NCBI RefSeq assembly: GCF_036250735.1
Contig: NZ_CP109430.1
Coordinates: 4,402,001 to 4,466,000 of the forward strand
Direction of reading: 5' to 3'
DNA: 64,000 nucleotides
Source of the DNA: Streptosporangium sp. NBC_01495
GTDB lineage: Bacteria > Actinomycetota > Actinomycetes > Streptosporangiales > Streptosporangiaceae
Both the position numbers and the translations under genes were made by a program. Position 1 is the stretch's first letter, and each line of letters begins with the position of its first letter. The notes below the pieces were generated by a model. It saw only the letters and a list, made by a program, of their open reading frames with translations. It searched no databases and was not told the origin of the DNA. Below, piece by piece: positions 1-8,720 of the stretch.

Positions 1-127
1 TCGGCCACGGTGAGCGGAGGCCGGTCATCGGCTCCGTGCCGCGCAGGGTCATAGACCCCCCGCCCGCCGGTAACCAGAGCGCACGCGGTCGCCGATCTCC
101 CCGTAGAACCGCATTACGCAGGTTCAT
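1..127 (-). CDS. possible partial ORF running off the left edge
   Basis: An open frame starts at an ATG at 127 and reads out of the window. The ATG overlaps the stop of the small ORF 124-294 by four bases (ATGA), as in an operon, and a second in-frame ATG lies at 52. Codon choice (CTA, GGA, CGA) is unlike the strong genes of this window and no family is recognised. It could be the start of a real gene, or noise. Confidence 0.2.
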   Translation of the reverse strand, partial: MNLRNAVLRGDRRPRALWLPAGGGSMTLRGTEPMTGLRSPWP

Positions 128-294
128 CCGCCCCGCCCTCCCTTGTCGATCAACGTGGCCGAGCCCAGGGGAGCGGTGTGCGGATCCGCCGTCAGCAGGT
201 GATTCCAGATCGGGTGAAACAGGTTCAACAGAGGTTCATCACGGGCGTTCGCCTTCAGAGACTCCGGAAGCCCGCGTCGGCCGAAGATCGCCAC
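124..294 (-). CDS. small hypothetical ORF, 56 aa
   Basis: The frame opens with GTG at 294 and encodes a 56-residue peptide beginning MAIFGRRGLPESL, with hydrophobic and aromatic residues spread as in a real protein and containing NLFHPIWNHLL. It sits just downstream (on this strand) of the iterated IS-like repeats at 361-431, so it may be the surviving C-terminal end of a gene cut by that element. No family is recognised and no clear ribosome site is visible. Confidence 0.28.
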   Translation of the reverse strand: MAIFGRRGLPESLKANARDEPLLNLFHPIWNHLLTADPHTAPLGSATLIDKGGRGG

Positions 295-360
295 CTTACC
301 GGACCCCGGCCGCCATCCATCTCATGATCGCCACCATAGCCAGGGCGGGGCTGGATCGGT

Positions 361-859
361 GGGCCATCTTGATGAGACGAAATCACGTGCGGGGCCACTT
401 TGGTGAGACGAGGGCCACGTTCCGTGAGACAGGACAAAGAACGGAGAAGCTACAGATTTGGGCTGCCCACTTGATACCAGACAGAATTGACCTTCTGTAT
501 GGTTAGAGCTGTTTTGTGCTGATAGGGCCTGTCCGGTGTGCCGTGCGGTTCTTTGCCCGCCGAGTGCTCCCCGCCGCCGCGGGAAGGCGGAGAACGGCGC
601 GGTTCCCTCCCGGGTGCGCCATGGCGCCCGGAGTCCCTTTCCGTGCATAATCACCCCCGCTTGATCGTTTCGTCGAACAAGATCCACAAGCCGCCGGACT
701 CCAAAATGATCAAGCGGTGGCGAGGTTCCGCCGGCGCGTGCCGCACGGGACCGTCCTGTCTCATTCGTAGATGTAGGGCCTCGCGTCCCACCTCGCCTGA
801 TCGGTGATCATGGTCATCTCAAACGATCTGCTCGGCCGAGCGGTTTGTCTCATTTGCCC
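361..859. mobile_element. transposase-less IS-like element with iterated inverted ends
   Basis: Three direct copies of a motif GGGCC-A--TT---TGAGAC start at 361, 392 and 412. The opposite side carries the motif inverted: TGTCTCAT..GGGCC at 757-780 and TTTGTCTCATTTGCCC at 844-859, with a weaker copy near 812. Multiple transposase-binding repeats at both ends are typical of IS21-type elements. No transposase or helper ATPase gene lies between them, so this would be an internally deleted copy or a MITE. An imperfect inverted repeat (CCGCTTGATC at 657-666, GATCAAGCGG at 709-718) lies inside. The rest of 440-1120 shows no convincing gene. Confidence 0.4.
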
Positions 860-1120
860 TGATTCGCTGAGCATCTTTTTTGCCTGTTTGATGGCAGCGG
901 TTGTTATCGTCCTTGAGATCGGCGCGTGGGTGGCCTCTCCCCTGTGTTGTCAGGGTAAGTATTCGCTTTGGCGGACGAATATGGGCAGGTCAGCGCTATT
1001 GAAGATCCTCGCGACCGGCCAGCCGCTGTGGATCCGATGGTGGACCACTACCCCGGTTGGTGGTCTCACCGATGGGGCGCGGGCGTGATATCCAGGCCCA
1101 CGACGGCGGTAAGAAACCCT

Positions 1121-1142
1121 CCACGCCTGCCATCAGGCGTGG
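1121..1142 (-). terminator. hairpin at end of two-component operon
   Basis: A perfect 9-bp stem CCACGCCTG / CAGGCGTGG with a 4-base loop overlaps the stop codon of the response regulator and is followed on the minus strand by a short T-containing run. It probably terminates the kinase-regulator transcript. Confidence 0.55.
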
Positions 1143-1846
1143 TCGAGTGCGTCGAGTGCGTCGAGTGCTTGGCCAACCGCCGAACGGCCGGTCGAGCGTG
1201 GGGTGACCAGCCCGACCTCATAGGCGAGCACCACTGCCTGGACGCGGTCGCGGAGATCCAGCTTGCCCAGGATGCGCGCGACGTGGGTTTTCACCGTGGC
1301 CGGGCTGAGGACCAGCCGTTCGGCCAGCTCGGCGTTGCTCAACCCGGTGGCCATCAGGCGCAGCACCTCCAGCTCGCGGGGTGTCAGGTCGGACAGGTCG
1401 CGGTGGATCGCCTCGTCGGGGCGGGTGAAGCGCTCGACCAGGCGGCGGGTGATGGCGGGGGCGAGCAGGGCGTTGCCCGCGTGTACCACCCGGACCGCCG
1501 CCACGAGTTGCTCGGGGGTGACGTCCTTGAGCAGGAAGCCGCTGGCGCCTGCGGTCAGGGCGGCGTAGACGTATTGGTCGAGGTCGTAGGTGGTCAGGAT
1601 GAGGACGCGCGCCCCGCGGGTGTCGGCCGCGACGATCCGCCGGGTGGCCTCGATGCCGTCCATCTCGGGCATGCGGATGTCCATCAGGACCACGTCCGGG
1701 GCGGTCCGCTGGACGGCGGCGACGGCTTGGGCGCCGTTGGCCGCCTCGGCCGCCACCTCGATGCCGTCGGCGGTGAGGATCATGCCGAACCCGCTGCGCA
1801 CCAGCGCCTGGTCGTCGGCGATGACCACGCGCAGGGAGGCGCTCAC
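1133..1846 (-). CDS. NarL/FixJ-family response regulator
   Basis: This 237-aa regulator has an N-terminal receiver domain (acidic pair ADD near residues 10-12, phosphoacceptor D56 in VLMDIRMPEMDG, conserved K in FLLKDVTPEQL) and a C-terminal LuxR-type helix-turn-helix (LTPRELEVLRLMATGLSNAELAERL region, about 155-210). It would activate or repress genes after phosphorylation by the upstream kinase. The GTG start at 1846 overlaps the kinase stop by four bases (GTGA), so the two are translationally coupled. The C-terminus ends in a short LDALDALD repeat created by three tandem 9-bp units. The signal is unknown. A degraded paralogue of this pair lies at 23260-23869. Confidence 0.93.
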   Translation of the reverse strand: MSASLRVVIADDQALVRSGFGMILTADGIEVAAEAANGAQAVAAVQRTAPDVVLMDIRMPEMDGIEATRRIVAADTRGARVLILTTYDLDQYVYAALTAGASGFLLKDVTPEQLVAAVRVVHAGNALLAPAITRRLVERFTRPDEAIHRDLSDLTPRELEVLRLMATGLSNAELAERLVLSPATVKTHVARILGKLDLRDRVQAVVLAYEVGLVTPRSTGRSAVGQALDALDALDHA

Positions 1847-3102
1847 GTCGTGCTCCAGGGGAGGCGTGCGGTGACCAGATATCCGTCGCCGGTAGGTCCG
1901 GCACGCAGGCTGCCGCCGTAGATTGCCAGTCTTTCCCGTAGTCCGGCCAGTCCTCGGCCCTGCCCGCCTCCTGTTCGCGGCGCGCGTGCTCCGCCGGTGT
2001 CGGCGATCTCGATCTCCATCCATTCCCCGGGGTAGCGGATCGTGACGGACGCCGTCGCGCCGTTCGCGTGCTTCATGGTGTTGGTCAGTGCCTCCTGCAC
2101 CACCCGGTAGGCGGCCATTTCCACCCCTGGCGGCAGCGGGCCGGGTGGTTGCGCCACGTCCGCCTGGATCCGCGCCCCGGTCGCGCGCACCCGCTCCATC
2201 AGCGTGTCCAGCTGGTCGAGCCCCGGCTGCGGCTGCAGCCCGTCGTCTGAGATCTCCGCAGGACCGCTGCCCGGACCGGCCAGCAGGCCCATGACGTGGC
2301 GCAGCTCCGCCATGGCCGCCCGGCCGCTGGCCTCGACCGCGAGCATGGCCTGCTTCGACCGTTCCGGCGCTGCGTCCATCACTTTGCGGGCGGCTCCGGC
2401 CTGGATGACCATCACGTTCACGTTGTGGGTGACGATGTCGTGGAGTTCGCGCGCGATCCGGGAGCGCTCCAGCTCCACGGCCCGGCGAGTGGCCTCCTCC
2501 TGGGTACGGCCGGCTTCGTCCAGTCGCCGGCGCCACAGGCGGACCGCGCCGGCCACGACCCCGGCGCTCAGCAGGACGGTGAACGGGCCCAGCCAGTTCG
2601 GCAGGCTGGCGACGGAGTCGTGGAAAGCCACGCCCGCCAGCACGGCGGCCACCGCGAGCCCGCCCGTTGCCAGGGTCAGGTGTCGGCTGTGTGCCATCGC
2701 GCTGTAGGCGGCGACGGCACACGTCAGCACGGTGATCCAGGTCGCGTCGTCGTGCGTGGCCAGTGCGGCGAGCAGCACCACCCAGAAGGCGCCGAGCGGG
2801 CTCAGTCGCCGCGCCGCCAGCGGCAGGGCGGTCGCGATCACCAGCAGCACGAGCGGACCCTGCGGCGGATCCTGCGCAGGCACGATCGGGCGCGCTTCGT
2901 CGGCCGGCGAGGCGATCACGGGTTGCAGCCGCAAGGATTCGGCCAGCGGGACCCGATGCGCGCCCTCGGGGGCGGAGGCGGTCGCCGTTACCGCGAGGGC
3001 GGTCAGGGCGAGCGCCACCAGCAGGTCGGCCAGGAGCGCCCGCTTGGACGGACGAGGAGGCCACTGGTCGGGACGCACGAGAGCCAGCCATCTTGCTACC
3101 AC
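1843..3102 (-). CDS. HisKA_3 sensor histidine kinase
   Basis: This 419-aa membrane kinase has several hydrophobic segments in the first ~190 residues, then a HisKA_3 dimerisation region with the phosphoacceptor His in RIARELHDIVTHNVNVMV and a HATPase_c domain with an N-box near EALTNTMKHANG and a G-box GRGLAGLRERL. It autophosphorylates and passes phosphate to the NarL-type regulator encoded immediately downstream with a four-base overlap. The start is GTG at 3102; no strong ribosome site is visible. The 150-bp gap upstream is divergent to the lipoprotein gene. Membrane and core segments closely match the decayed kinase at 23.4-23.9 kb, so the two are paralogues. Confidence 0.93.
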   Translation of the reverse strand: MVARWLALVRPDQWPPRPSKRALLADLLVALALTALAVTATASAPEGAHRVPLAESLRLQPVIASPADEARPIVPAQDPPQGPLVLLVIATALPLAARRLSPLGAFWVVLLAALATHDDATWITVLTCAVAAYSAMAHSRHLTLATGGLAVAAVLAGVAFHDSVASLPNWLGPFTVLLSAGVVAGAVRLWRRRLDEAGRTQEEATRRAVELERSRIARELHDIVTHNVNVMVIQAGAARKVMDAAPERSKQAMLAVEASGRAAMAELRHVMGLLAGPGSGPAEISDDGLQPQPGLDQLDTLMERVRATGARIQADVAQPPGPLPPGVEMAAYRVVQEALTNTMKHANGATASVTIRYPGEWMEIEIADTGGARAPRTGGGQGRGLAGLRERLAIYGGSLRAGPTGDGYLVTARLPWSTT

Positions 3103-3256
3103 CCAGGCATTGTCCTGTATGTCCCATAAGGGGCGCGTCGGTCCGCGTGACTACATCGCAATGATGACCCCGCCGCGAGGATCGGCACGACGGCCGACGC
3201 GGCACGGCATCGCCCGCGCCTAGCGTCGTCGCCATACATCTTCGAAAGGCGAATTC

Positions 3257-4486
3257 ATGCGTCATATGGCCATCGCGGCCGGATTGCTCGTCATGGCGAT
3301 CACCGCGTGCACGCCGGCGTCCGCCCCTAAGGCCGGGAGCCCCTCCGTGGACCGCCCGTCACGCAATCCCTCTCCGGGCGCCCCCGCCGAACCGCCCAAG
3401 ACGGCACGTGACACCGCGCTCTCACTCCCGGACCCGACCGGCTCCCAACCGGTCGGCACCACCTCGCTGCACCTCACCGACACCTCGCGCCCCGATCCCT
3501 GGGATGCCGGTTCGAAGTCCAGACAGCTCATGGTCTCGCTGTGGTACCCGGCCAGGAAGGCGGGTAGGCAGGCAGCGCCGTACATGAGCGCCAAGGAATC
3601 GGAACTCACCCTGAAGGACGCCGGTGTCACCGGCGTCCGGGCCGACCTGCTTGCCCGGACGCACACCCACGCCTTCAGTGACGCGCCGCCGGCGGGCAAG
3701 GCCCGCAAGCTGCCCCTCGTCGTTCTTTCCCCCGGCTTCCAGAAGACCCGCAGCTCGCTCACCGGCCTCGCCGAAGACCTGGCGAGCAGAGGCTACGTCG
3801 TGGCCGCCATCAGCCACACGCACGAGAACATCGCCACTGTCTTCCCCAGCGGCCGCGTGGTCACTTGCACGGCCTGCCAAGTCCAGCCACACGACCAAAC
3901 CTTCTGGGACAAGGTGGGCGCCACCCGCTCCGACGACGTCTCCTTCGTCCTCGACCAGCTGACCGGCCCGCGCCCCATGTGGAAGGGGGCCCGGCTCATC
4001 GACCCGGACAAGATCGCCATGGCCGGCCACTCAGCGGGCGGCGCCAGCTCGGTGGCGGCCCTGCTGAAGGACCCCAGGATCAAGGCAGGGGTGAACATCG
4101 ACGGCCTGGCCATCGTGCCCGTGCCGCCGAGCGGGCTCGGCAAGCCGTTCCTCTTCTTCGGCGCGCAGGCCACGCGCACCCCGGGCGACCAGGAATCCGC
4201 CTCGTGGCAGGCGGCCTGGCAGCACCTGACCGGGTGGAAGCGCTGGCTCGTGGTCGCCGGCGCCGAGCACGCCTCCTTCACCGACATCTCCCTGCTTGGC
4301 GAGCAAGCGGGCCTGGACACCGGCGCGACGCTGCCCGCCGCCCGGTCGATGGAGATCACCCGCGCGTACGTGGCCGCCTTCCTCGACCTGCACTTGCGCG
4401 GCACACCGCAGCCCCTGCTCGATCGGGCGTCGGCGAGCTATCCAGAGGTCAAGGTGTGCCTGGTTGAGCGGAAGAGCTGCGCCTGA
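3257..4486 (+). CDS. lipoprotein alpha/beta hydrolase, PAF-acetylhydrolase-like
   Basis: The 409-aa product starts with a lipoprotein signal peptide (MRHMAIAAGLLVMAITAC, lipobox ITAC, mature Cys about residue 18), followed by a Pro/Ser-rich linker. The body is an alpha/beta hydrolase with the nucleophile elbow GHSAGG and an early LMVSLWYPA motif typical of platelet-activating-factor acetylhydrolase isoform II-like esterases and dienelactone-hydrolase relatives. A late GAEHASF motif probably carries the catalytic His. It is predicted to be an anchored extracellular esterase; the substrate is unknown. It is divergent from the two-component operon, which may sense the same condition (inference). 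Confidence 0.88.
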   Translation: MRHMAIAAGLLVMAITACTPASAPKAGSPSVDRPSRNPSPGAPAEPPKTARDTALSLPDPTGSQPVGTTSLHLTDTSRPDPWDAGSKSRQLMVSLWYPARKAGRQAAPYMSAKESELTLKDAGVTGVRADLLARTHTHAFSDAPPAGKARKLPLVVLSPGFQKTRSSLTGLAEDLASRGYVVAAISHTHENIATVFPSGRVVTCTACQVQPHDQTFWDKVGATRSDDVSFVLDQLTGPRPMWKGARLIDPDKIAMAGHSAGGASSVAALLKDPRIKAGVNIDGLAIVPVPPSGLGKPFLFFGAQATRTPGDQESASWQAAWQHLTGWKRWLVVAGAEHASFTDISLLGEQAGLDTGATLPAARSMEITRAYVAAFLDLHLRGTPQPLLDRASASYPEVKVCLVERKSCA

Positions 4487-4733
4487 AAGAGGAACAGTTC
4501 ACCCACCGTCCTTGTCCACGATGGTGGAAGAAGCGTCCTGGGGCAGCGCCGAGTGGCCGCAGGCCCTTGTCCGGGGCCGAGGAAGCGATGCTGGGGGCGG
4601 TGACGGCGAAGAGGCCGGTCTCGACCTTGATGGTCTCGAACTCCTCGGCGGCCAGTTGTATCTCGAAGGCGTGCCGCTGCATCTCGCGTACCTTCTCCCG
4701 GAGTTTCGGGCCGGCTGTGAAGTGCCATGTCAC
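4449..4733 (-). CDS. small hypothetical protein, 94 aa
   Basis: A GTG at 4733 is preceded by a strong ribosome site (GAGGAGAG with 8-base spacing) and opens a frame beginning MTWHFTAGPKLREKVREM. The N-terminal two thirds have strongly GC-biased third positions and a helical, charged pattern (HAFEIQLAAEEFETIK), as in real genes here. The last third is less biased, and the frame runs antisense into the last ~40 bases of the lipoprotein gene, so the native end may have been lost. It is divergent from the sulfotransferase gene at 4842. No family is recognised. Confidence 0.5.
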   Translation of the reverse strand: MTWHFTAGPKLREKVREMQRHAFEIQLAAEEFETIKVETGLFAVTAPSIASSAPDKGLRPLGAAPGRFFHHRGQGRWVNCSSFRRSSSAQPGTP

Positions 4734-4841
4734 GGTCGAGGCTCTCCTCGCGTCCGGCGGGGCTTTTCGGTGGCCGCGGGGGTCGGTGAGAGATTGCCGG
4801 GGTGGCCGCCGGGCGGTTTCCGAGGTGGATTGGCAGGGATT

Positions 4842-5525
4842 ATGCGGGTCATCGGGGCGGGTTTCGGCCGTACGGGGACGCTTTCGCTCAAGATGGCCCT
4901 GGAGCGGCTGGGTTTCGGGCCGTGTCACCACATGACGGAGGTGATCGAGCGGCCGGGGCAGGTGCGCGGGTGGCTCGCGCTGGCCGAGGGGCGGCCGGTG
5001 AGCTGGGAGGATCTTCTGGGGGGTTACGACTCCTGTGTGGACTGGCCGTCGGCGGCCTACTGGCGTGAGCTCGCCGAGTACTTTCCCGAGGCGAAGGTCG
5101 TTCTCACCGTGCGGGATCCGGGGCGCTGGCTGGCCAGTATGAACGCCACCGTCTTCGAGCGGTTCCGGCGCGGCGGCGGGTTTTCCGGCAGGGCGATGCG
5201 CGGGCTGTCCTCGGTGCTGGGCACCGACCTGGCCGCCTTCTCGCAGATGGTCAGGCTGACGGTCCAGGAGCGGGTCTTCGGTGGGTGCTGGGAGGATCCC
5301 GAGCGGGTGCTGAGGGTGTTTCGGGCGCATGTCGACGACGTGGTGGCGGCGATCCCGCCCGGCAGGCTGTTGCGGTTCGAGGTTGGTCAGGGGTGGGAGC
5401 CGCTGTGCGGGTTTTTGGGGGTGGCGGTGCCTGAGGGTCCCTTTCCGCGGGTCAACGACAGTGCGGATTTCGACAGGAACGCTCGGGCGGCCCTGGGTGC
5501 GATGTTGCTGCGCCGCAGCGGGTAG
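4842..5525 (+). CDS. sulfotransferase family protein
   Basis: The 227-aa protein begins MRVIGAGFGRTGTLSLK, the 5'-phosphosulfate-binding loop of PAPS-dependent sulfotransferases (Sulfotransfer_4 group), and has the 3'-phosphate motif region VVLTVRDPGRWLASM near residue 85-100. It would transfer sulfate from PAPS to a small molecule or, in some actinomycete relatives, act in secondary metabolism; the substrate cannot be read. The ATG at 4842 puts the P-loop at the extreme N-terminus, as is usual for the family. It is followed after ~165 bp by a TetR gene on the same strand. Confidence 0.88.
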   Translation: MRVIGAGFGRTGTLSLKMALERLGFGPCHHMTEVIERPGQVRGWLALAEGRPVSWEDLLGGYDSCVDWPSAAYWRELAEYFPEAKVVLTVRDPGRWLASMNATVFERFRRGGGFSGRAMRGLSSVLGTDLAAFSQMVRLTVQERVFGGCWEDPERVLRVFRAHVDDVVAAIPPGRLLRFEVGQGWEPLCGFLGVAVPEGPFPRVNDSADFDRNARAALGAMLLRRSG

Positions 5526-5633
5526 GTCCTCTCCCCTGTCTTGGGGGTTTGGTCCGGGCGGTCCGCCGGGGCGGCGTCCGGATCAAGTCCGCCGGGGCGG
5601 CCTGTCGTGGGGGCCGGTACGGTACTCAAAGCT

Positions 5634-5650
5634 ATGTACGCTGTGTACAT
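5634..5650. promoter_or_regulatory. TetR-type operator upstream of 5692 gene
   Basis: ATGTAC-GCTGT-GTACAT is a perfect inverted repeat (6-bp arms, 5-bp spacer) located 41 bases before the TetR start codon, in an A/T-richer patch. It is the likely autoregulatory site of the following repressor. Confidence 0.55.
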
Positions 5651-5691
5651 ATGTGTGGTCGCGCCGTGTGCGTGTTCCCGGGAGGTTGATC

Positions 5692-6342
5692 GTGACGCAT
5701 CCCAGCCCGCCCGCCCAGCCGCCGGTCCGGCGCGGTCGGGGGCGCCGCCCGGCCGACCAGGTGCGCCGGGAGGTGCTGCGGGCGGCCGGTGAGCTCCTGC
5801 TGGCCGAGGGCATGGCCGGTTTCACGGTTGAGAAGGTCGCCGCCCTGGCGGGTGCGAGCCGGGTCACGCTGTACAAGTGGTGGCCCTCCAAGGGGGCGCT
5901 GGCCCTGGAGGGTTATTTCGGTGTGGTGGGCCCCGTCCTGGCTTTTGCCGACACCGGGGACATCGCCGCCGATCTCACCGCGCAGCTGAAGGCGTTCGTC
6001 CGGCTGATGCGTGACACCCGGGCCGGGATCGTGGTGCCGCAGCTCATCGGTCAGGCCCAGACCGATCCCGATCTGGCGGCTGTTTACCGGGAGCGCTATT
6101 CGGGGCCGCGCCGGGCCCTGGCCGTGCGGGCTCTGGAGCGGGCCGGGCAGCGGGGTCAGCTGCGGGAGGGCCTGGATCCCGAGGTGGTCGTCGACCAGCT
6201 GTGGGGTGCCTGCTACCACCGGCTCCTGGTGCCGGACCGGCCGCTGACCGAGGAGTTCGCCGAGGCCCTGGTCGTCAACCTGCTGGGCGGCATCGGCCGC
6301 CCCGCTCCCCCGCGGTGTCCTGGAGATGACGCCGGGCGGTGA
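5692..6342 (+). CDS. TetR/AcrR family transcriptional regulator
   Basis: The 216-aa protein has the TetR N-terminal helix-turn-helix (GFTVEKVAALAGASRVTLYKWWPSKGAL, about residues 40-70) after a basic Arg-rich leader, and a C-terminal ligand domain of the TetR_C_11/16 kind. It is a cytoplasmic repressor. The GTG start at 5692 is chosen because a good ribosome site (GGGAGG) lies 6 bases upstream and the frame before it is not coding-like. A palindrome at 5634-5650 is the probable operator. It converges with nhaA, only 16 bp apart, so its target is more likely itself or the upstream sulfotransferase. Confidence 0.9.
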   Translation: MTHPSPPAQPPVRRGRGRRPADQVRREVLRAAGELLLAEGMAGFTVEKVAALAGASRVTLYKWWPSKGALALEGYFGVVGPVLAFADTGDIAADLTAQLKAFVRLMRDTRAGIVVPQLIGQAQTDPDLAAVYRERYSGPRRALAVRALERAGQRGQLREGLDPEVVVDQLWGACYHRLLVPDRPLTEEFAEALVVNLLGGIGRPAPPRCPGDDAGR

Positions 6343-6358
6343 GTGCCGGGGTGGCGCT

Positions 6359-8257
6359 CTATCCTTGCCGGTGGTCCAGGGTGGCGCGGGCGCGGGCCGA
6401 GCGGATGGCCGATGACAGGCTGTCGAGGTCGAAGGCGCCGTGGTGGCGCCGCCCGTTGATGAAGAACGTCGGGGTGCCGGACACGCCGCTGACGTCGGCG
6501 GAGTCGACGTCGGCGGCGATTCGGGCGGCGGCGGCCTGGTCGTGCAGGTCGGTGCGGAAGCGGTCGAGGTCCAGGCCGAGGTCGCGGGCGTGGTCGATGA
6601 GGTCGAAGGGACGCAGGCGGTCCTGGTGGGCGAGCAGGCGGTCGTGCATCTGCCAGAACGCTCCCTGCGCGGCGGCGGCCTCGCCGGCCTGGGCGGCGAG
6701 CTGGGCGAAGGGGTGGACGTCGGTGAGCGGCAGGTGTCTCCAGACGTAGCGGACGTCGCCGAGGTCGGCCAGGACGCGGCGGATGACCGGTTCGGCCTGG
6801 CCGCAGTAGGGACATTCGAAGTCGCCGTACTCGATGACGGTCACCGGTGCGTCGGCGGGGCCGCGCAGGTGGTCGCGGTCGGGGTCGACGGGGGCGGCGA
6901 GGTCGACGATGGTGTCGGCGCTGCCCAGCAGGGCGCGGATGCGCAGCCGTACCGGGAGCATCGTGGTGGCGCGGGAGACGGCCCAGGTGATGACGGGCGC
7001 GCACAGGGCGGCGGCGAGGATGCCGAACTTGGCCTGCTGGAGCTGGGGGCCGTCGAAGGCGAGGGTGGCGATCAGCAGGGAGACGGTGAAGCCGATGCCG
7101 GCGATCGCGCCGCCGGCGGTGACGGCGGCCCAGCCGACCGGCGGGCGCACGCGGCCGCGGCTGAGCAGGGTGACCAGCCAGGAGGAGGCGATGATCCCGG
7201 CGGGTTTGCCGACCGTGTAGGCCAGCAGGACGCCCAGGGTGATCGGGGAGAGCAGGGCGTGGGCCAGGAAGTCGCCGCTGAGGGTTATCCCGGCGTTGGA
7301 CAGGGCGAACAGGGGAACGATGACGTAGCTCGTCCAGGGGTGGTAGAGCTGTTGCAGCCGTTCGTTGGGGGAGATCGCCGAGGTGAGGCCGCCCTGGGCC
7401 GAGCGGGCCAGGGCGGGGGTGGGTTGTTCGCGAAAGAGGCGGAACAGGTCGGTGGCGCGTTCCAGGTCGCCGCGTGAGGCCGGGGAGGCGTAGGTGAGCA
7501 GTCCCATCGCCAGGCCGATGATGACCGGTTCGACGCCGGAGCGCAGCAGCGCGACCCATGCCACGGCGCCCAGCAGGGCGTAGAGGGATCCGTGGCGTAC
7601 GCCGAGGGCGCGGACCGTGAGGATCACGATGAAGACGGCTGTGGCGCTCAGGAGCGGCAGTGGGGTGACGTGCTCGCTGTAGAAGATCGCGATGACCGCG
7701 AGGGCGAGCAGGTCGTCGACGACGGTGACGGTGAGCAGGTAGGTGCGCAGGCGGGCCGGCAGGTGGGATCCGAACAGGGCGAGCATGCCGAGGGCGAACG
7801 CGGTGTCGGTGGACATGGCGATGCCCCAGCCGTGGGCGGCCGGGGTGCCCGCGTTGAAGCCGAGGTAGATCGCGACGGGGACGATCATGCCGCCGATACC
7901 GGCGGCGAGGGGCAGGAGGAGTCGTCTTCGGTCGCGCAGCTCCCCCATGTCGAACTCGCGGCGGGCTTCGAGTCCCACGACGAAGAAGAAGAACGTCATC
8001 AGGCCGGTGTTGACCCACTGGCGCAGGTCCTGGGAGACGCCGGAGCCTGCGGCGGTGATGGACAGGGGGGTGTGCCAGAACTGCTCGTAGGTGGAGGGGG
8101 CGGCGTTGGCCCAGACCAGGGCGGCCAAGGTCGCGGCGAGCAGGACGAGGGCGCTGCCGGTCTCGGTGCGCAGGAAGTCGCGCAGCGGGGTGGTGGAGGT
8201 CGGTGCCCACACGGTCCGGGCGGATGGTGGGGTGCTCTCCCGGCGGGGCGCGGTCAT
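6359..8257 (-). CDS. nhaA: Na+/H+ antiporter NhaA fused to DsbA-like thioredoxin domain
   Basis: The 632-aa protein has an N-terminal NhaA antiporter (about residues 25-420) with the ion-binding double Asp in [14 protein letters not shown], and a C-terminal DsbA/thioredoxin domain with the CPYC active site in [12 protein letters not shown] near residue 480. It exchanges Na+ for H+ across the membrane; the thioredoxin domain may act on disulfides at the membrane face. This fusion is known in actinobacteria. Its own start (ATG 8257) lacks a clear ribosome site, but a 9-codon ORF at 8254-8280 ends in the same ATGA, suggesting translational coupling. Confidence 0.94.
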   Translation of the reverse strand: MTAPRRESTPPSARTVWAPTSTTPLRDFLRTETGSALVLLAATLAALVWANAAPSTYEQFWHTPLSITAAGSGVSQDLRQWVNTGLMTFFFFVVGLEARREFDMGELRDRRRLLLPLAAGIGGMIVPVAIYLGFNAGTPAAHGWGIAMSTDTAFALGMLALFGSHLPARLRTYLLTVTVVDDLLALAVIAIFYSEHVTPLPLLSATAVFIVILTVRALGVRHGSLYALLGAVAWVALLRSGVEPVIIGLAMGLLTYASPASRGDLERATDLFRLFREQPTPALARSAQGGLTSAISPNERLQQLYHPWTSYVIVPLFALSNAGITLSGDFLAHALLSPITLGVLLAYTVGKPAGIIASSWLVTLLSRGRVRPPVGWAAVTAGGAIAGIGFTVSLLIATLAFDGPQLQQAKFGILAAALCAPVITWAVSRATTMLPVRLRIRALLGSADTIVDLAAPVDPDRDHLRGPADAPVTVIEYGDFECPYCGQAEPVIRRVLADLGDVRYVWRHLPLTDVHPFAQLAAQAGEAAAAQGAFWQMHDRLLAHQDRLRPFDLIDHARDLGLDLDRFRTDLHDQAAAARIAADVDSADVSGVSGTPTFFINGRRHHGAFDLDSLSSAIRSARARATLDHRQG

Positions 8258-8280
8258 CGTCGGGTTCTCGTCGGGCGCAT
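8254..8280 (-). CDS. nhaA leader peptide, 8 aa (MRPTRTRR)
   Basis: ATG at 8280 follows a strong ribosome site (GGGGGGAAG, 7-base spacer) and opens a 9-codon ORF whose TGA overlaps the nhaA ATG (ATGA). Four of eight residues are Arg, with AGA and CGA codons that are uncommon in this genome. It may couple or attenuate nhaA translation. Confidence 0.45.
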   Translation of the reverse strand: MRPTRTRR

Positions 8281-8580
8281 GGTGGTTCTTCCCCCCTGGT
8301 GCCGCTGGTGGCCGCCGATCTCGCGTCGTGGAGGGCGCGGGGCCGGTGGATCAGGTGTCGCCCGGCCGGTTCGTGCCGGCCGTGGCCTGCGGGTGGGGGG
8401 TGCGGTGGTGTGCTCGCGCTCGGGTGCCGCGCCGCCCGGCGGTGGGGCGGGGGTGGTGCTGCGGCGAAGGTGCGGGGTCGTGCGGTGGGGCGGCCCGGGG
8501 GGCTGCGGTGGCGGGTGCGGGGCCGCGGGGCGGGTGGTCGGGGTCCGGACGCCCGCCGGGCGGCCCCGTCCACGTCGCCG

Positions 8581-8650
8581 GGGGTCGCCGGGGGTCGCCG
8601 GGGGTCGCCGGGGGTCGCCGGGGGTCGCCGGGGGTCGCCGGGGGTCGCCG
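8581..8650. repeat. 10-bp tandem repeat, 7 copies, upstream of nhaA
   Basis: Seven perfect copies of GGGGTCGCCG follow a partial copy. They lie in the 440-bp stretch (8281-8720) between nhaA and the L12-like gene, which otherwise shows no gene. The period is not a multiple of three and the repeat is not inside a supported CDS; copy number is likely to vary. Confidence 0.85.
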
Positions 8651-8720
8651 GGGTCGTCCTCAGGGTATCGAAGGGTTCATGCCGGCGGTTTTGGCCGGCC
8701 CCGCTCGAGGGGTTGGGGGG

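Noticed and set aside
1133-3265. A single 710-codon minus-strand frame
   Set aside because: It is the response regulator frame continued through the kinase gene out of frame; the part above 1846 is Arg/Gly/Pro-rich shadow, and the GTGA overlap shows two separate genes.
6213-8573. Long Arg/Pro-rich frame across nhaA
   Set aside because: It is a shadow of the NhaA-DsbA gene, whose frame has membrane helices and both active-site motifs.
8581-8650. Possible CRISPR array
   Set aside because: Units are contiguous without spacers and only 10 bp long; no cas genes.
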